Shown: positions 1-9,002, counted from the first letter of the stretch. The stretch is 26,329 bases of DNA from an uncultured Bacteroidales bacterium (GCA_903929065.1 CAIYTJ010000282.1:1-26329); one strand, 5' to 3'. Numbers and translations: made by a program. The notes: a model not told the origin generated them from the sequence alone.

Positions 1-12
1 AATTTAATCATT

Positions 13-2250
13 ATGAAAAAACATTTTACCAATTTTATTCTAATCACTTTGCTGTTATTATTTAATGTATTTGCTTCAATGGCAGCAGATGTTTTGTTAC
101 GATTCAATCCAAAACCGGGATCAAGCGTTGCCACATATACTTTCAGTACAACTGATGTTTTATATGCTGTTGATGCCACAACCATGTCAGGTAGTACCAG
201 CAATACTGTTTTCCCTTCGCCAAATAATGCACGGGTTCAGCTCAAAACAATTGTGTTGGAACTGAAAAGTACTTCTGCTTCAGCCGTTGCTGTTTGGGGT
301 GAAAGTTCCGGTAGTTCATCCACCAGAACTATATTTCAGGTTTCGGTAGCAGATACATATGCAGGAACTTACACCCTGTTGGACGATGTTACACTTGCAG
401 GAACTAAAATAACATCGAATATTTCAGGTCAACCAACTGCTCCGGATGCAACGAACAGCAAGAGTACTGTAACCGGATTGAATATTCCAAGGGGGAAATT
501 TGTAAAAATAAGCTTTTGCACCGGTACAAGCGGAGGAGCTACTCAAAATTTAAATATCAGTGGTTTTGATATTACTCCGGGCGCAACTTATCCGACAATT
601 TCAGGTTTTTCCGTGTCAGGAGTTCAGGGTACAATAAATGAAACTGTAACACCTGCCACTATAACGGCTACGTTACCTTATGGAACAAGTCTCTCGGGAA
701 TAACACCAACCGTTACTTTAAGCGGAACAGCCACAAGTTACACACCGACAGGTGCTCAGGATTTTTCGGCAGGACCGGTAAATTATACGGCAACTGATGG
801 CACAAATAATAAAATTTATGCCGTAACTCTGACTGTTGCAGCATCAATTGCAGCACCGGTAATCACAACTCCTACTAATAATAATCAATGGGTAAAAGCC
901 GGTTTTTCTTTAACTGATATTGCATTTACTATGCAAAATTCAACAGGAGCTACGGTTACAGGATTACCAACAGGATTAAATGCTGTCTACAATAATGGAA
1001 CTTACACTATTTCAGGTTCAGTTGATGCATCTGTTACACCGGGAAATTTTAATTACATAATCAAAGCCACTCCAATTGTAGGTTATACCGGATCTGACAT
1101 TACAGCAACAGGAACCATTGTGGTAAAAAGTGTAACTGCAACAAATATTTTATATCTGGCAACCGACGCCACAACTGTTCTCAATGATTTATTTTTGGCT
1201 CAATTAATGTCAAATTTAAATTACTTTGTAACAAAACGTGCTCCGATAGCAGCATTTACCGGCAATTATGATGGGACTGATTTGATCATTTTGCATGAAT
1301 CATTAACAGGGGGCGATGCAGCTACCGCAGGACATGAATTAAATTTGATCAAATCCGTAGATAAACCGATATTGAACACCAAATCCTATTTTTATTCAGC
1401 CGGAACAGCTCCACGCTGGGGTTGGGGAACTCCAAACAATGGAAATTCAGGGAAAGGAGTTATTGTAGTTCAACCATCGCACCCAATATTTTCGGGAATC
1501 ACATTAAGCGACAGTTTATACTTGTACAATACACTAACAGCTAAAAATATTCAACCGGTTACCGCAGTAACAATAGGTGGTTATCAGATTGGAAAAGTTG
1601 CAGGAGGAATTGCCATTCATGATATTCCGGGGTCAGTACGAATTGGAGCAGGAAAAACATCGAAGTACATTATGATTAGTTTGCTTTCGACTAAGTTTAA
1701 TGATTTAAGTACTGACGCTCTTAAATTGCTCGACAATGCAATACAATATCTTTTATCGGGAACACAATTTGCTGCTCCAAGTTTGCAAATAGGCTCATTT
1801 ACAGTAAATAGTGTAACTGCAACTATTGATCATATTGCAGGAACAATAACAGCCGTTTTGCCAACCGGAACCGATTTGAGTGCCCTTCAGCCAACTATCG
1901 TATTGAGTGGAACAGTTACAACTGTAAATCCTGCATCAGCTGTCGCAACAAATTTCACGAATTCTGCAACAACACCGATAAATTATACAGTAACTGATGG
2001 TATAAATTCGAAAGTGTATGTTACTACAATCACTGCAGCTCCTTCGGGTTTAATTGCTACCACTATAACCGGTGTTACATTCGATGGCCAAATCATTCAC
2101 AACAATGCGAATGTTGATCTTAAGGTATTTGATGCCACCGGAAGAATGATTGTCACTTCGAACAGGAATATAAATATGAGTGGCTGTTCAAAAGGAATCT
2201 ATGTTGTAAAGAGCAATTCAGGCACCTTAAAAATGGCAATTCTCAACTAG
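13..2250 (+). CDS. Large secreted T9SS-sorted protein with DUF5018-like Ig repeats
   Basis: A 745-residue protein with a clear signal peptide (about residues 1-24, ending ASMA), so it is exported. Residues about 25-185 look like a jelly-roll beta-sandwich. Two related bacterial-Ig/DUF5018-like domains follow at about 190-275 and 590-678; both contain a 'PxNYTxTDGxNxKxY' signature. Between them, about 377-583, is an alpha/beta stretch (TNILYLATD, then DLIILHESL) that resembles a class I glutamine-amidotransferase-like fold; this is inference and no catalytic Cys is evident. The last 60 residues (VFDATGR then SKGIYVV) form a type IX secretion C-terminal sorting domain nearly identical to those of the next two genes. 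The upstream region lies outside the window, so operon membership is unknown. The role is probably surface adhesion or polymer binding; the exact function is not recognised. Confidence 0.85.
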   Translation: MKKHFTNFILITLLLLFNVFASMAADVLLRFNPKPGSSVATYTFSTTDVLYAVDATTMSGSTSNTVFPSPNNARVQLKTIVLELKSTSASAVAVWGESSGSSSTRTIFQVSVADTYAGTYTLLDDVTLAGTKITSNISGQPTAPDATNSKSTVTGLNIPRGKFVKISFCTGTSGGATQNLNISGFDITPGATYPTISGFSVSGVQGTINETVTPATITATLPYGTSLSGITPTVTLSGTATSYTPTGAQDFSAGPVNYTATDGTNNKIYAVTLTVAASIAAPVITTPTNNNQWVKAGFSLTDIAFTMQNSTGATVTGLPTGLNAVYNNGTYTISGSVDASVTPGNFNYIIKATPIVGYTGSDITATGTIVVKSVTATNILYLATDATTVLNDLFLAQLMSNLNYFVTKRAPIAAFTGNYDGTDLIILHESLTGGDAATAGHELNLIKSVDKPILNTKSYFYSAGTAPRWGWGTPNNGNSGKGVIVVQPSHPIFSGITLSDSLYLYNTLTAKNIQPVTAVTIGGYQIGKVAGGIAIHDIPGSVRIGAGKTSKYIMISLLSTKFNDLSTDALKLLDNAIQYLLSGTQFAAPSLQIGSFTVNSVTATIDHIAGTITAVLPTGTDLSALQPTIVLSGTVTTVNPASAVATNFTNSATTPINYTVTDGINSKVYVTTITAAPSGLIATTITGVTFDGQIIHNNANVDLKVFDATGRMIVTSNRNINMSGCSKGIYVVKSNSGTLKMAILN

Positions 2251-2284
2251 TTTTTAAAGAGTTTGGATTATAGTATTTGATTTG

Positions 2285-2315
2285 GAAGCATGAAATCATC
2301 TCGATTTCATGCTTC
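2285..2315 (+). terminator. Perfect 13-bp inverted repeat after the first secreted gene
   Basis: The arms GAAGCATGAAATC and GATTTCATGCTTC pair perfectly around a 5-nt loop, 35 bp after the stop codon. Position and strength suit a transcript end or an mRNA-stabilising hairpin. It lacks the T-run seen after the other terminators here, so intrinsic termination is uncertain. The rest of 2251-2501 is AT-rich with no gene. It holds a loose TATATTTA box at 2437-2444 and an 8-bp inverted repeat (TAATGTGT at 2375, ACACATTA at 2412). Confidence 0.45.
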
Positions 2316-2501
2316 ATCGTGTTAAAACAGAATTTATGTTTATTATCATATTTTTTTAGTACACAACCAGAATTTAATGTGTCATTTTTTCGCCATTTTC
2401 AGTCAGTTATTACACATTAGTAAAGAATATTACAATTATATTTACAGCATCGAATCTATACAAATATTCATCAATCACAAAACTCTAAAAATTTACAGAA
2501 C

Positions 2502-4988
2502 ATGAAAAAAAACAAACTATTTTTTATTACAGTTTTACTTTGCCTTTTTATCATCAAAAACAATATCTCAGCACAGGTAACAGGTGATTTTCAATCACAA
2601 GCTACCGGAAACTGGAGTGCTGTTGGAACATGGCAAACGTATGATGGGACTACCTGGCAAAATGCAACTGCATTACCCGATTTGACACAAGGCATTTCTA
2701 TTACAATTCAAACCGGACATACCGTCACAGTTGATGTTGCTCTCACCGCTAACAATGCAGCTTTAAAAATTATTGTAAACGGTTACCTTAAAGAAACCGG
2801 TGTAATTACAAAGACAGCCGGTATCTGGACAATTAATGGAACTTATGAATTTAATCATATTTCTGCATCGGGGTCAGGGTTACCTACTGCCACCTGGAAT
2901 GATGGTTCTACCTGCAGTTTTACTGGTATTACTTCTTCAACAACAGGTATTAACGCATCACAGTCGTTTTATAACATAGTATTTAATTGTCCAAGTATGT
3001 CTTCCAGCCTTAATTTAGGTTGGAATACAGGTACAATTTCAGTAAGAGGGAATTTTACAATAAATAATACAGGTTCTGGCAGATTACAGGTTTGTGGTCC
3101 GGTTGCAGGTACTTCGGGTGCATTTACAACCGTAACTGTAAATATCGGTGGAAATTTAGTTGTAGATGGAAGTAATGCCACCAGCACAAGTACGGGCGTA
3201 ATTCTAACATCCAATGGCACAAGTAATAATTATACTGCAATTGTAATTAATGTTGCGGGTAATGTAACAGTAACAGGAAATTCTGCCGCCAATAATGCAT
3301 ACACTGTTTTTGCTATTTCAAAAGGGTCACAAGGTGGTACAGGTACAACTATCTGGAATTTTTCAGGTGATGTAAATGTTACAAATGCTGCATTGCAAAA
3401 TTCAAATACTGCAGGAGGAAAGTTTGTTTTTGCAAAAAGTGGAACGCAGGTACTTAATTTGTCTGGAATTAACAGTACGGCTGCACCAATTAATATGGAA
3501 GTTTTAAGCGGTTCAACTTTAAATTTGGGAAACAATACATTATCTCCAAGCAGCGGTTTCTTTCAGTTAGATGCCGGAGCCGGAATTATGACTTCACTTG
3601 CTTCTGGCCTGGATGGCAATCTGACAAATACCGGAACAAAAACATTGAACACATCAGCTAATTATATTTTTAATGGTTCTACTGCTCAGGTAACAGGTGC
3701 ATTAATGCCTGCGACGGTTAACAATCTCACAAACAACAATCCTGCTGGTCTTACTTTAAGTACATCAACAACAGTTTCAGGTACTTTAAGAACAAGTTCT
3801 ACCCTTACAAACAATAATACATTGACAATAAACGGTTCGTTCCAAATCGATGAAGGAGGCTGGGCAACAGGTAACAACTTTGTATACGGAGCTGCAGGCA
3901 CATTGGTGTTTAACAATTCTTCATCTCCTTATGGGGTTGGTTCAGGAGCAGCTTATTGGCCGGGTACAAGTGGTCCCGTAAATGTTACTGTTCAAAATAC
4001 CGGTGGCTTATTATTGCAAACTTCACAAACTGTTTCAGGAATATTTCAAACCTCAACAAGTGTTGCAAATACATTTGGTAACAACCTTACTGTTTCCGGG
4101 ACAGTAAAATTGAATTCAGGTGGTTATTTTGGTAACTTCTCACCAACCTTTACAAATTCTGGAACATTAGTATACAATACCGGTGGAACTTATGGTGTAA
4201 ATAATGAGTGGGGTGCAGGTTCAACGGCAGGGTATGGAGTTCCACAAAATGTGAGCATTTTAAATGGAACTGCTGTTAGTTTATCCGGAACAAGAACAGT
4301 TCCCGGAACTCTGACACTTACCAGTGGAAAACTTAGACTGGGTGCAAATAATCTGACAATTGGAGGAATTGGAGCATCTTCATCAACTAATTATATCGTT
4401 ACCGATGGTGCAGGTACTTTAACCCAGTCAGTTCCTTTTGGTACAACAGTAATTTTCCCGATTGGTGCTTCTGCTTCAAGCTACGATCAGGTTTCCGTAA
4501 ATCCGCTTTCTGCCACTAATATCTCGGCCAGAGTAAGCGCAACATTGACGGGAACTGCTCCGACTCATTATACGTACAATGCAAAAGAATGGAATTTAAA
4601 CTCAAGTACTCCATCTTCAACAGTTGTAGGACTAACGCCTTCAGCAAACGGTACCGGTGTTTATCCAAATATTGGTTTGTATAATGGAAGTGCTTATGTA
4701 AATACTCCTGCAACAGTGACTGGAAGTACATTTTCGGCAACTTTCTCCTCATTCGGTGCATTTGTTACCGGTTATGGTGATTTAAGTACCGGAATTAATC
4801 AGGCTACAATTGCCGGTGTTACATTCGATGGTCAAACCATTCACAACAATGCGAATGCGGATCTTCAGGTATTTGATGCTACCGGTCGATTGATGGTAAG
4901 TTCAAATAAGAATATTAATATGAGTGTTTATTCAAAAGGAGTATACTTAGTGAAAAGCAATTCAGCAACTTTAAAAATTGCCAACTAA
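2502..4988 (+). CDS. Large secreted T9SS-sorted beta-repeat protein
   Basis: An 828-residue exported protein with a signal peptide ending about residue 24 (NISA before QVTG). The first 120 mature residues carry the 'GNWSxxGTWQxxDGTTW' start common in secreted Bacteroidota surface proteins with a G8-like beta-solenoid head. The middle is built of Thr/Asn/Ser-rich beta repeats; two diverged copies of about 100 residues begin GTLVFNN and GTLVYNT. From about residue 600 it shares a module with the next gene (GANNLT, FPIGAS, AKEWNL and GYGDL blocks). It ends in a T9SS sorting domain (VFDATGR, SKGVYLV). The start ATG in an A-rich context is supported by the signal peptide. Long antisense open frames inside it are compositional shadows. 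It is probably a surface adhesin or matrix protein; the substrate is unknown. Confidence 0.85.
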   Translation: MKKNKLFFITVLLCLFIIKNNISAQVTGDFQSQATGNWSAVGTWQTYDGTTWQNATALPDLTQGISITIQTGHTVTVDVALTANNAALKIIVNGYLKETGVITKTAGIWTINGTYEFNHISASGSGLPTATWNDGSTCSFTGITSSTTGINASQSFYNIVFNCPSMSSSLNLGWNTGTISVRGNFTINNTGSGRLQVCGPVAGTSGAFTTVTVNIGGNLVVDGSNATSTSTGVILTSNGTSNNYTAIVINVAGNVTVTGNSAANNAYTVFAISKGSQGGTGTTIWNFSGDVNVTNAALQNSNTAGGKFVFAKSGTQVLNLSGINSTAAPINMEVLSGSTLNLGNNTLSPSSGFFQLDAGAGIMTSLASGLDGNLTNTGTKTLNTSANYIFNGSTAQVTGALMPATVNNLTNNNPAGLTLSTSTTVSGTLRTSSTLTNNNTLTINGSFQIDEGGWATGNNFVYGAAGTLVFNNSSSPYGVGSGAAYWPGTSGPVNVTVQNTGGLLLQTSQTVSGIFQTSTSVANTFGNNLTVSGTVKLNSGGYFGNFSPTFTNSGTLVYNTGGTYGVNNEWGAGSTAGYGVPQNVSILNGTAVSLSGTRTVPGTLTLTSGKLRLGANNLTIGGIGASSSTNYIVTDGAGTLTQSVPFGTTVIFPIGASASSYDQVSVNPLSATNISARVSATLTGTAPTHYTYNAKEWNLNSSTPSSTVVGLTPSANGTGVYPNIGLYNGSAYVNTPATVTGSTFSATFSSFGAFVTGYGDLSTGINQATIAGVTFDGQTIHNNANADLQVFDATGRLMVSSNKNINMSVYSKGVYLVKSNSATLKIAN

Positions 4989-5028
4989 ATTGTTCGGAAG
5001 TATTGATGAAATAGTTTATTAATGGAAG

Positions 5029-5061
5029 AAGCGTGCCGAATGAATGAAGGCACGCTTTTTT
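5029..5061 (+). terminator. Rho-independent terminator of the 2502-4988 gene
   Basis: AAGCGTGCC (5029-5037) pairs perfectly with GGCACGCTT (5049-5057) around an 11-nt loop, and a T-run follows. It lies 40 bp after the stop codon. The stem core resembles that of the terminator after the next gene. Confidence 0.9.
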
Positions 5062-5203
5062 CTGCTTTTTCTGAATGATTGACAACAATATACTTAACTC
5101 AACTATTTAGACGGTTTTTATGTTTAAAATAAGTTATTCTTCGATTTGAACTATAATACAAATTAATTGGATGATTTTTATAAAACTAAATCCTATCGTA
5201 GTC

Positions 5204-5211
5204 TATTTTTG
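5204..5211 (+). promoter_or_regulatory. Candidate distal Bacteroidota -7 box (TATTTTTG)
   Basis: The sequence matches the TAnnTTTG -7 consensus of Bacteroidota sigma-ABfr promoters. The 12-mer AGTCTATTTTTG (5200-5211) recurs exactly at 5331-5342. No good TTTG/TTG -33 element lies at the expected distance, so the call is tentative. Confidence 0.35.
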
Positions 5212-5216
5212 TCTTC

Positions 5217-5319
5217 GGTGATAAAACTTTAAGAAAAGCTGATTGTTGTGTTAATAATCAATCTTCTTTTCATGTTTTGTAACATGTTTCTAAAAATTAT
5301 AGATAAATAATTTTTTTTT
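5217..5319 (+). ncRNA. Possible small RNA or attenuated leader between two promoter boxes
   Basis: This is inference only. Downstream of the distal promoter box lie a small inverted repeat (GATTG 5241, CAATC 5259) and a perfect CATGTT-TTGT-AACATG hairpin (5271-5286). A 9-bp all-A/T stem follows (5292-5300 with 5307-5315) and runs into nine T residues (5311-5319). That order could make a short terminated RNA of about 100 nt or an attenuator for the downstream gene. No RNA family was recognised, and AT-rich DNA can give such stems by chance. Confidence 0.2.
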
Positions 5320-5334
5320 GAATAATAATCAGTC

Positions 5335-5366
5335 TATTTTTGGTATCCCAAAAATTGGCATACCAA
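5335..5366 (+). promoter_or_regulatory. Candidate proximal promoter box with overlapping inverted repeat
   Basis: TATTTTTG (5335-5342) matches TAnnTTTG, 72 bp before the start codon at 5415. A TTTG at 5317-5320 lies 14 bp upstream, shorter than the usual gap of about 19 bp. The inverted repeat TTGGTAT (5340-5346) / ATACCAA (5360-5366) overlaps the end of the box and the expected transcription start, as an operator would. Confidence 0.4.
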
Positions 5367-5414
5367 TATTTAAAATATAACTTTCTAACAAACACTATTT
5401 AAAAACAACTATTT

Positions 5415-8400
5415 ATGAAAAAACGTACACTTTTTCAATTTGTTTCAAGTCGGAACAAATCACTACTAAGGTATTTTTTACCTTTAATTGTCCTTTTGCT
5501 TTCTGTAAACGGATTGATGGCACAACAAGTTATTGGTTCTTTTCCTGCTATGGATGGTGGGTTTGAAGCTGGAGCTTCTTCGGGTGCAATAACCAGTGTT
5601 ACAATTGCATCTGGTGCACAAAGTTCTGTATGGTCAACAAGTTCATCAAGTCTTGGAACTTTTCTAACAACTTCACCGAGAACTGGATTGAAATATGTAA
5701 ATTTTATTGGTGGTTCGTCTAAACGCCTTCAATCTCCAACATTTGTAGCGACTTTGTTAACAGCACAACAATATACTGTTCAGTACTATTATCGAACTAC
5801 AAACAGCACCGCAACAGGGCCCTGTATGCAAGTTGGTGCTAGTACTGATGGAACAAGTACTCCTACCTATAATCCTGCCACTGCTTCTGCTTATAGTCTT
5901 CTAGGTACAAGCAATGTATGGACGAAACATTCATATAATGTTACACTCACTGCTGGGGGTGCTGCTGGAAAATATGGTATTGGCATAATAAGAACAACAA
6001 TAGCTCCTGTAGTTACTTTGGATATTGATGACGTAGTTATGTATGCAGGAGCATTGGATGAAACAGCCCCTGACCCTGTTACTTCTCCAACAATTCCTGC
6101 TGCTGCTGCAACTCAGCAAACTATTTCATGGACTGCACCCGGAACAGGAGTTGATGGTGGAGGATATATGGTTGTTAGAGGATTATCTGATCCGACAACT
6201 GCTCCGAATGTAAATGGGATTTATCAGGTTGGGAATACTGTTGCAACCGGTCAACAAGTTGTTTATATTGGAACAAGCACTTCTTTTCCCGATCTTGGAT
6301 TAACTCCATCAACTCATTACTATTATAGAATTTATACGGTAGATAAAGCATTTAATTATTCTTCTTTTGCAGCAATTGATGGTACTACTACTGCGCCTAA
6401 TTATGCAGCAGAACCTACTGCTCAGGTTACCGGTTTAAATTTTAGTTCGGTTTCTTCAACAGGTTTTACAATTAACTTTACTCCGGCAGTTTCCGGAAGT
6501 GGAACAAACCATTTAGTAATTCTTAAAGCTGCTTCAGATATTACTGCCGATCCAGTTGATGGTTCATCATATACCGCTGACCCTGCATTTGCAACTGGAA
6601 GTGCAGTTGGTGGTGGTAAAGTGGTTTATAACGGCACAAGCAATTCGGTTGCAGTTACAGGTCTTTCGAAAGCGATCCTTTATTATGTTAGAATCTATGA
6701 TTTTAATGGAAGTGGCGGTTCGGAAAATTACTTAATTACTACTCCTGCATCAGGAAATCAATTGGCTTCACCGGGAGAAATAGTTTCAAAAGGTACTAAT
6801 GGAGCTGGCGCTTCCTATTCTACCGGTTCAGCTTGGGTAGGTGAAGTTGCTCCCGGACGTTATGACAATGTTACTATTGTATCACCCGATGTTTTTAATG
6901 TTGGATCAACACAGGCTTGTTATAACCTCACTATTCAGTCGGGTGCAAAATTATGGGCTACATCACAACAATATTTTGATGTGTATGGCACATCCTTAAT
7001 ATGTAATGGTACATTGGGAGATCCTTCAAATACAGCCTCACTATTGTATTTAGAATTTGGTGGAAATCTTAACATTAGCGGTTCCGGAAGTATTTATCCA
7101 TGGAAATTACGTCCAATTACTGGTTTAACAAATATCGGAATAACTTTCGATGCCAATGTATCATTAACAATGACAGGAACAACAATGATATTTGATAATA
7201 TCGGGAATGATAATATATACTATACTGTTAATTCCCCCCGAACCTTGAGTATCGCAAATAACTTTAACACTTGTTCTGCTTCAGCTACACAAAGTACATC
7301 CAATAATACCCTTACGATAAACCAAGGTGCCACAGTAAATGTTGCTGGTGTTTTATATACGAATGAGTTAGCGGGTAAAACTTATACAGCGAATATAAAT
7401 GGAACATTAGCCGTAACTGGCACTTCTACGCTTTCCGGTACTACTGGCGGTGGCGTTGCTACTTTTAATGTAAATGGAGCATATTCAACTGGAAGTTTAT
7501 TGGTTACTCCTTCGACTGCTGCTGTAGCTCCGGTTATTAAAGTAGGTAGTACAGGAACTATAACTGTTAATGGAACTGCAGATTTTTCAAATACAAGTCT
7601 ATCAGGATTTATTGGTAATGCTCCATCTACTACAGGAGGTACATTTACTCTTGGTTCAACCGGTTCAATGAGTATTGCTGCACCAACAGGATTGGAACCA
7701 GTTGCTGGTCCAATCAGAACTTCAACACGCAATTTTAATGCGGCTGCCGGTTATTCATTTGTTGGAACAGCTGCACAGGCATCTGGAAGTGATTTGCCTT
7801 CTACTATTGGCAGTCTGACTTTAAACAATGCAGCCGGGTTAACATTAAATGCTGCAACTACTGTAACCGGTGCTTTGACATTGACAAATGGTAAATTAAG
7901 TTTAGGTGCAAATAATCTGACTGTAGGTTCTACTTCAGGAGCTTCTACCACTAATTATGTGGTTACCGATGGTGTCGGGAAGTTGACACAACCCGTAACC
8001 GCTGCTGGAACAGTTGTATTTCCAATCGGTGCTTCTGTAACCAGTTACGATCCGGTTTCTGTTACTCCGGTTTCAGCAACTAATTTTTCTGCAAGAGTAA
8101 GTTCAATTTTGTCGGGAACAGCTCCGGCAAGTTATAATTATACTGCAAAAGAATGGAATCTAAGTTCAGATGCACCATCTTCAACAATAGTGGCACTCAC
8201 TCCTTTTGCAGTTACTGCTTCAGGTGTATATCCAAATATCGGACAGTATAATGGCACTGCATATGTGAATACTCCGGCAACACTTGCAGGAAGTACTTAC
8301 TCAGCAACTTTCACCACTTTTGGACCGTTTGTTACAGGTTACGGTGATTTGGGCACAGGAATTAATCCTGTTGCAATCAACGGAGTTTCATTCGATGGTC

Positions 8401-8561
8401 AAATTATTCACAACAATGCAAATATTGATCTTCAGGTATTTGATGCTACCGGTCGTATGATGGTAAGTTCGAATAAAAATATAGATATGACATCGTATTC
8501 AAAAGGTATCTATGTAGTGAAGAGCAATGCAGGAACGTTGAAAATATCACTTAAAAAGTAA
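5415..8561 (+). CDS. Very large secreted T9SS-sorted protein with Fn3-like domains
   Basis: A 1048-residue exported protein with a long basic n-region and a signal peptide ending about residue 36 (GLMA before QQ). After a beta-sandwich head (about 40-210) come two fibronectin type III-like segments: about 215-325 (DPVTSP, ISWTAP, YYYRIYTVD) and 330-455 (GLNFSSVSSTGFTINF, YYVRIYDF). A Thr/Asn/Gly-rich beta-solenoid region follows to about residue 800. The next 170 residues closely match the equivalent part of the preceding gene (GANNLT, VVTDG, FPIGAS, AKEWNLSS, GYGDLGTGIN), and the protein ends in the same T9SS sorting domain (VFDATGR, SKGIYVV). The gene has its own terminator and candidate promoter. 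It looks like a paralogue with a swapped N-terminal half; a surface adhesion or polymer-binding role is likely but unproven. Confidence 0.85.
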   Translation: MKKRTLFQFVSSRNKSLLRYFLPLIVLLLSVNGLMAQQVIGSFPAMDGGFEAGASSGAITSVTIASGAQSSVWSTSSSSLGTFLTTSPRTGLKYVNFIGGSSKRLQSPTFVATLLTAQQYTVQYYYRTTNSTATGPCMQVGASTDGTSTPTYNPATASAYSLLGTSNVWTKHSYNVTLTAGGAAGKYGIGIIRTTIAPVVTLDIDDVVMYAGALDETAPDPVTSPTIPAAAATQQTISWTAPGTGVDGGGYMVVRGLSDPTTAPNVNGIYQVGNTVATGQQVVYIGTSTSFPDLGLTPSTHYYYRIYTVDKAFNYSSFAAIDGTTTAPNYAAEPTAQVTGLNFSSVSSTGFTINFTPAVSGSGTNHLVILKAASDITADPVDGSSYTADPAFATGSAVGGGKVVYNGTSNSVAVTGLSKAILYYVRIYDFNGSGGSENYLITTPASGNQLASPGEIVSKGTNGAGASYSTGSAWVGEVAPGRYDNVTIVSPDVFNVGSTQACYNLTIQSGAKLWATSQQYFDVYGTSLICNGTLGDPSNTASLLYLEFGGNLNISGSGSIYPWKLRPITGLTNIGITFDANVSLTMTGTTMIFDNIGNDNIYYTVNSPRTLSIANNFNTCSASATQSTSNNTLTINQGATVNVAGVLYTNELAGKTYTANINGTLAVTGTSTLSGTTGGGVATFNVNGAYSTGSLLVTPSTAAVAPVIKVGSTGTITVNGTADFSNTSLSGFIGNAPSTTGGTFTLGSTGSMSIAAPTGLEPVAGPIRTSTRNFNAAAGYSFVGTAAQASGSDLPSTIGSLTLNNAAGLTLNAATTVTGALTLTNGKLSLGANNLTVGSTSGASTTNYVVTDGVGKLTQPVTAAGTVVFPIGASVTSYDPVSVTPVSATNFSARVSSILSGTAPASYNYTAKEWNLSSDAPSSTIVALTPFAVTASGVYPNIGQYNGTAYVNTPATLAGSTYSATFTTFGPFVTGYGDLGTGINPVAINGVSFDGQIIHNNANIDLQVFDATGRMMVSSNKNIDMTSYSKGIYVVKSNAGTLKISLKK

Positions 8562-8586
8562 AACAAATAAACTATTTGATTAATTA

Positions 8587-8625
8587 AAAAAGCGTGCTGT
8601 CTTACCGACAGTACGCTTTTTGATT
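8587..8625 (+). terminator. Rho-independent terminator of the 5415-8561 gene
   Basis: The left arm 8587-8601 (ending GCGTGCTGTC) pairs with the right arm 8607-8621 (GACAGTACGC, then T-run) with a single G-T pair and a 5-nt loop. It lies 25 bp after the stop codon. Confidence 0.9.
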
Positions 8626-8675
8626 TTAAGTTGCCAATCCGAAGTGTTGGGTTAGCAATTGGGTTTGTAAAATTC

Positions 8676-8948
8676 CCTACCGCACTTTCATAACTGGCTT
8701 CCGCGCATGCACAATCAACTTCCGCGCATGTAAAGTTGGCTTCCGCACTTGCACAATTGACATCCGCGTTTTCATAATTGACTTCAACTTTTACATAGGT
8801 GACTTCCGCACTTGTAAAGTTGGCTTCCGCGCTTTCAAAATCGACTTTCGCACTTACACAGTGAACGTCCGCGCTTACAAAATTGGTTTCCGCACTTGCA
8901 AAGTTGAGTTCAACGGTTTCATAATAGACTTCTGCGCTTGTAAAGTTG
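8676..8948. repeat. Array of 13 degenerate 21-bp tandem repeats
   Basis: Thirteen units of exactly 21 bp run with no insertions or deletions. Most units contain CTTCCGC followed by a 'CTTgTAAAGTTG'-like half; units starting at 8781 and 8907 share a TTCAAC variant in place of TCCGC. One or two decayed units may precede the array (8634-8675). The array is more GC-rich than its surroundings. On the minus strand one frame is open through every unit and reads as heptapeptides of the pattern N-F-x-S-A-E-x (NFTSAEV, NFASAET, NFVSADV). That frame is open from about 8980 to 8510 but has no ATG, GTG or TTG before or within the repeats, and it runs through the neighbouring terminator, so I do not call it a gene. 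There are no spacers, so it is not CRISPR. The remainder of 8562-9061 holds only two terminators. Confidence 0.85.
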
Positions 8949-9002
8949 TAATTCCTTTTATGTTTATGTAAAAATTGAAATCAACAATAAAGGTAACCAA
9001 AA

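Noticed and set aside
2969..3535. Long minus-strand open frames inside the large secreted genes (also near 3686-3916 and 7382-7951)
   Set aside because: They are antisense shadows of Thr/Asn/Val-rich coding sequence, with no signal, domain or start context; the plus-strand genes have signal peptides and sorting domains.
8676..8948. CRISPR array
   Set aside because: Units are directly abutting, diverged 21-mers with no unique spacers, and no cas genes are near.
8510..8980. Minus-strand open frame through the 21-bp repeats as a protein gene
   Set aside because: There is no ATG, GTG or TTG before or within the repeats, and the frame runs through a terminator and into a real gene on the other strand. 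Kept as a repeat with a finding, not as a CDS.
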